Positions 62,699-64,000 of a DNA stretch of 64,000 nucleotides are shown one piece after another. The notes beneath the pieces are model-generated. The model saw only the letters and a program-made list of their open reading frames with translations. It was not told the origin of the DNA and made no database searches. Every line of letters begins with the position of its first letter. Position 1 is the first letter of the stretch. This DNA comes from Alicyclobacillus hesperidum. Lineage in GTDB: Bacteria > Bacillota > Bacilli > Alicyclobacillales > Alicyclobacillaceae. The position numbers and the translations under genes are program-made. The DNA lies in contig NZ_FNOJ01000005.1 in assembly GCF_900107035.1 (NCBI RefSeq), positions 111,101-175,100 on the forward strand, in the 5' to 3' direction.

Positions 62699-63355
62699 AT
62701 GCAGCAGAGACAAGCATTCGATATCGCGTTAAAAGAATTGAAATGGAAGCTTCTGCGCATGGGTGGCGACATCCAGGAAGCTATTCGGCGAGCAATTGCC
62801 GCCCTGGAAACACAGGATGTAGCCATGGCACAAGCGGTGGTCAATGGCGATAGCAACATCAATGCGCAGGACCACGAAGTCGAGGATCTGTGTATTCGCC
62901 TGATTGCGACACAACAGCCTGTCGCGGGTGACCTCAGGCGGATCGTCGCCGGGATGCGTCTCGCGATGGATCTCGAACGCATGGGCGATCTCGCTGTCGA
63001 TATCGCCAAATCGGTACTGCGCATGGGTATCGCACCATCAGCCCAAGCGTGGAAAGACATTGGGGCAATGGCAAAGATGGTGGATGCGATGATCGCCGAA
63101 GCGTTGAACGCCTATGTAAACAGTGACGTCGAGGCTGCCAAGCGGTTAGCTCAGATGGACGACGAGATCGACCACCACTACCGTCGTTTGGTGGAACAAC
63201 TGTTTAACCGTCCCGATGGCGAAAGCACAACAGCTCAACAGGCGATGGCTACTGCGTTCTGTGGTCGTTATCTAGAGCGAATTGGGGATCATATAACCAA
63301 CATCGGAGAGAGCGTGATTTACATCATTTCTGGGGAGCGCTCGGACTTGAACTGA
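62699..63355 (+). CDS. phoU: Phosphate signalling protein PhoU
   Basis: PhoU damps Pst transport and Pho signalling. The 218-residue protein contains two three-helix PhoU repeats, each with E/DxxxD-type metal motifs (VNGDSNINAQDHEVEDLC, LAQMDDEIDHHY). ATG 62699 has AAAGGAG 7 bp upstream and lies 19 bp after pstB, so both are in one operon. Confidence 0.95.
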   Translation: MQQRQAFDIALKELKWKLLRMGGDIQEAIRRAIAALETQDVAMAQAVVNGDSNINAQDHEVEDLCIRLIATQQPVAGDLRRIVAGMRLAMDLERMGDLAVDIAKSVLRMGIAPSAQAWKDIGAMAKMVDAMIAEALNAYVNSDVEAAKRLAQMDDEIDHHYRRLVEQLFNRPDGESTTAQQAMATAFCGRYLERIGDHITNIGESVIYIISGERSDLN

Positions 63356-63523
63356 CCTTCACCATGCAGAATGACGCTTGTTCGACACCGAGTATGGTCG
63401 TTCGTCAGAATTCGCGAATATTGTGACATAAGCTTCACAAAACTTTTTCGAAAGCAACGGTTGAACAGTCCTGTTCGGTGTTAGACTGATGCTATCGGAT
63501 GCCTGACAGGAGGAGCGTGTGCT

Positions 63524-63664
63524 GTGAAGCCAGACAAGATGAGCAAAGATCCGATTCAAACGCTGTACCGCGTGGTTCATTACGTAGAGCGGACCGCTTT
63601 AGCGCTCTCTGTTCTACTGTTGACGGGTACAGCTGGTTACCTAACCATTCACGCTTGGGCATAG
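63524..63664 (+). CDS. 46-residue single-pass membrane protein
   Basis: A short gene starting at GTG 63524, 6 bp after AGGAGGAG, which is a strong signal. The product begins KPDKMSKDPIQTLYRVVHYV and has one hydrophobic span (TALALSVLLLTGTAGYLTI). Unrecognised. It lies 170 bp after phoU with its own upstream -10-like TAGACT. An IS110 end follows, so the locus may be partly disturbed downstream. Confidence 0.65.
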   Translation: MKPDKMSKDPIQTLYRVVHYVERTALALSVLLLTGTAGYLTIHAWA

Positions 63665-63821
63665 TCCTAAACTTCGCATCATTTTAATCGAGTAGACCAG
63701 CTATGTAATGTCAAGTCCTTTATCGAGTCTTAGAGCAATGAAGGGGATGAGTTTTAGGTTGCACGGAACCAAGCCTGTTTCAGGGAAACAGACGGTGATC
63801 CGAATATTCATTTGCACTTTT
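63665..63821 (-). other. Non-coding end of the IS110-type element and junction
   Basis: Between the small gene and the transposase stop lie 157 bp without a gene. A 7-bp hairpin with a 3-nt loop (63775-63791) is present. The exact IS boundary cannot be set because the family often lacks long terminal repeats. Confidence 0.5.
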
Positions 63822-64000
63822 TCAAGCTATCGGTTCATACGGTTTGCGATCTCGCAATACCGCATGAATCACATACGTTAACTTGCGTGCAACGGCTCCA
63901 GTGGCGGCTAGGGGATGCTTTCCTTCCGCCCGCTTCTGTTCGTAAAAGGCTTTTAGAATTGGGTTGTGTGTTTTTGCGACGCTCGCAGCCAACCAGATTG
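63822..64000 (-). mobile_element. IS110-family transposase, C-terminal end (gene continues outside window)
   Basis: The last 58 codons of a transposase, open to the window edge. The residues read KTHNPILKAFYEQKRAEGKH, then AVARKLTYVIHAVLRDRKPYEP. This is the conserved C-terminus of the IS110/IS1111 Transposase_20 domain with the RuvC-like DEDD half lying outside. Whether the copy is intact cannot be seen. Confidence 0.9.

Noticed and set aside
63463..63476. GAACAG-TC-CTGTTC palindrome, LexA-like
   Set aside because: Bacillus LexA sites need GAAC-N4-GTTC; here the half-sites are 6 bp apart and no SOS gene follows.
1..64000. CRISPR arrays, rRNA genes and prophage
   Set aside because: No regularly spaced direct repeats, no rRNA-like sequence and no phage structural genes were seen on reading.

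Overview
The window looks like a chromosomal segment of a spore-forming, acidophile-type Firmicute close to Alicyclobacillus. This is inferred from gene content and from the gene order uvrC-sdhCAB-gerE-marR-murI-rdgB-tig-clpX, which matches the Bacillus backbone. A type B succinate dehydrogenase, a Bacillus-type GerE with a sigma-K-like promoter, a B12-dependent ribonucleotide reductase and GC-leaning codon use point the same way. I ran no database search.

Region 1 (1-19277, mostly minus strand) is the conserved core: clpX (cut by the window edge), clpP, tig, tRNA-Arg and tRNA-Gly, rdgB, murI, a MarR regulator, gerE, sdhB/A/C, uvrC and a membrane protein with a sigma-factor-like N-terminus. 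The run is interrupted at 5933-12449 by an accessory block. That block holds a PatB-type C-S lyase, a thiosulfate sulfurtransferase with an overlapping hypothetical gene, a GntR/HutC regulator with a near-perfect palindrome beside a DHA2 exporter, TrhO and a small membrane protein.

Region 2 (19387-37636) holds a tRNA-Gln/Glu/Lys cluster with its own promoter and terminator, gltX, hisC, a Ca2+/H+ antiporter, an LCP wall-polymer transferase, a GT2-GtrA fusion, a dehydrogenase/MarR pair, rpiA, cardiolipin synthase, an SMR exporter, a CDF metal exporter and an SPL-type radical SAM protein. A 34-residue membrane peptide with its own terminator hairpin lies at 34637-34741.

Region 3 (37772-49519) holds nrdR-nrdJ behind two candidate NrdR boxes, a HAD phosphatase, a three-gene lipid-linked sugar cassette (GT39 + GT2 + small flippase-like protein), dapF, tRNA-Leu, a DoxX protein and a GH1 beta-glycosidase.

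Region 4 (48155-58311) reads as one oligosaccharide-use locus: a GH1 enzyme, an Opp/Dpp-class ABC importer and a divergent GH2 beta-mannosidase. Three copies of a CGAAA-N4-TTTCG-type operator lie in or near the divergent intergenic region. The importer is therefore more likely to carry beta-mannosides or cello-oligosaccharides than peptides.

Region 5 (58372-64000) holds a lipoprotein, a seven-iron ferredoxin, a flavin monooxygenase/ATP-grasp pair with a divergent candidate small RNA, pstB-phoU without pstSCA, a 46-residue membrane protein, and the C-terminal end of an IS110-family transposase at the window edge. No CRISPR array, rRNA or prophage was seen. Nothing here is a clear new system. 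The best candidates are the operator-controlled mannoside locus, the ATP-grasp/monooxygenase pair with its divergent RNA, and the sigma-like membrane protein.
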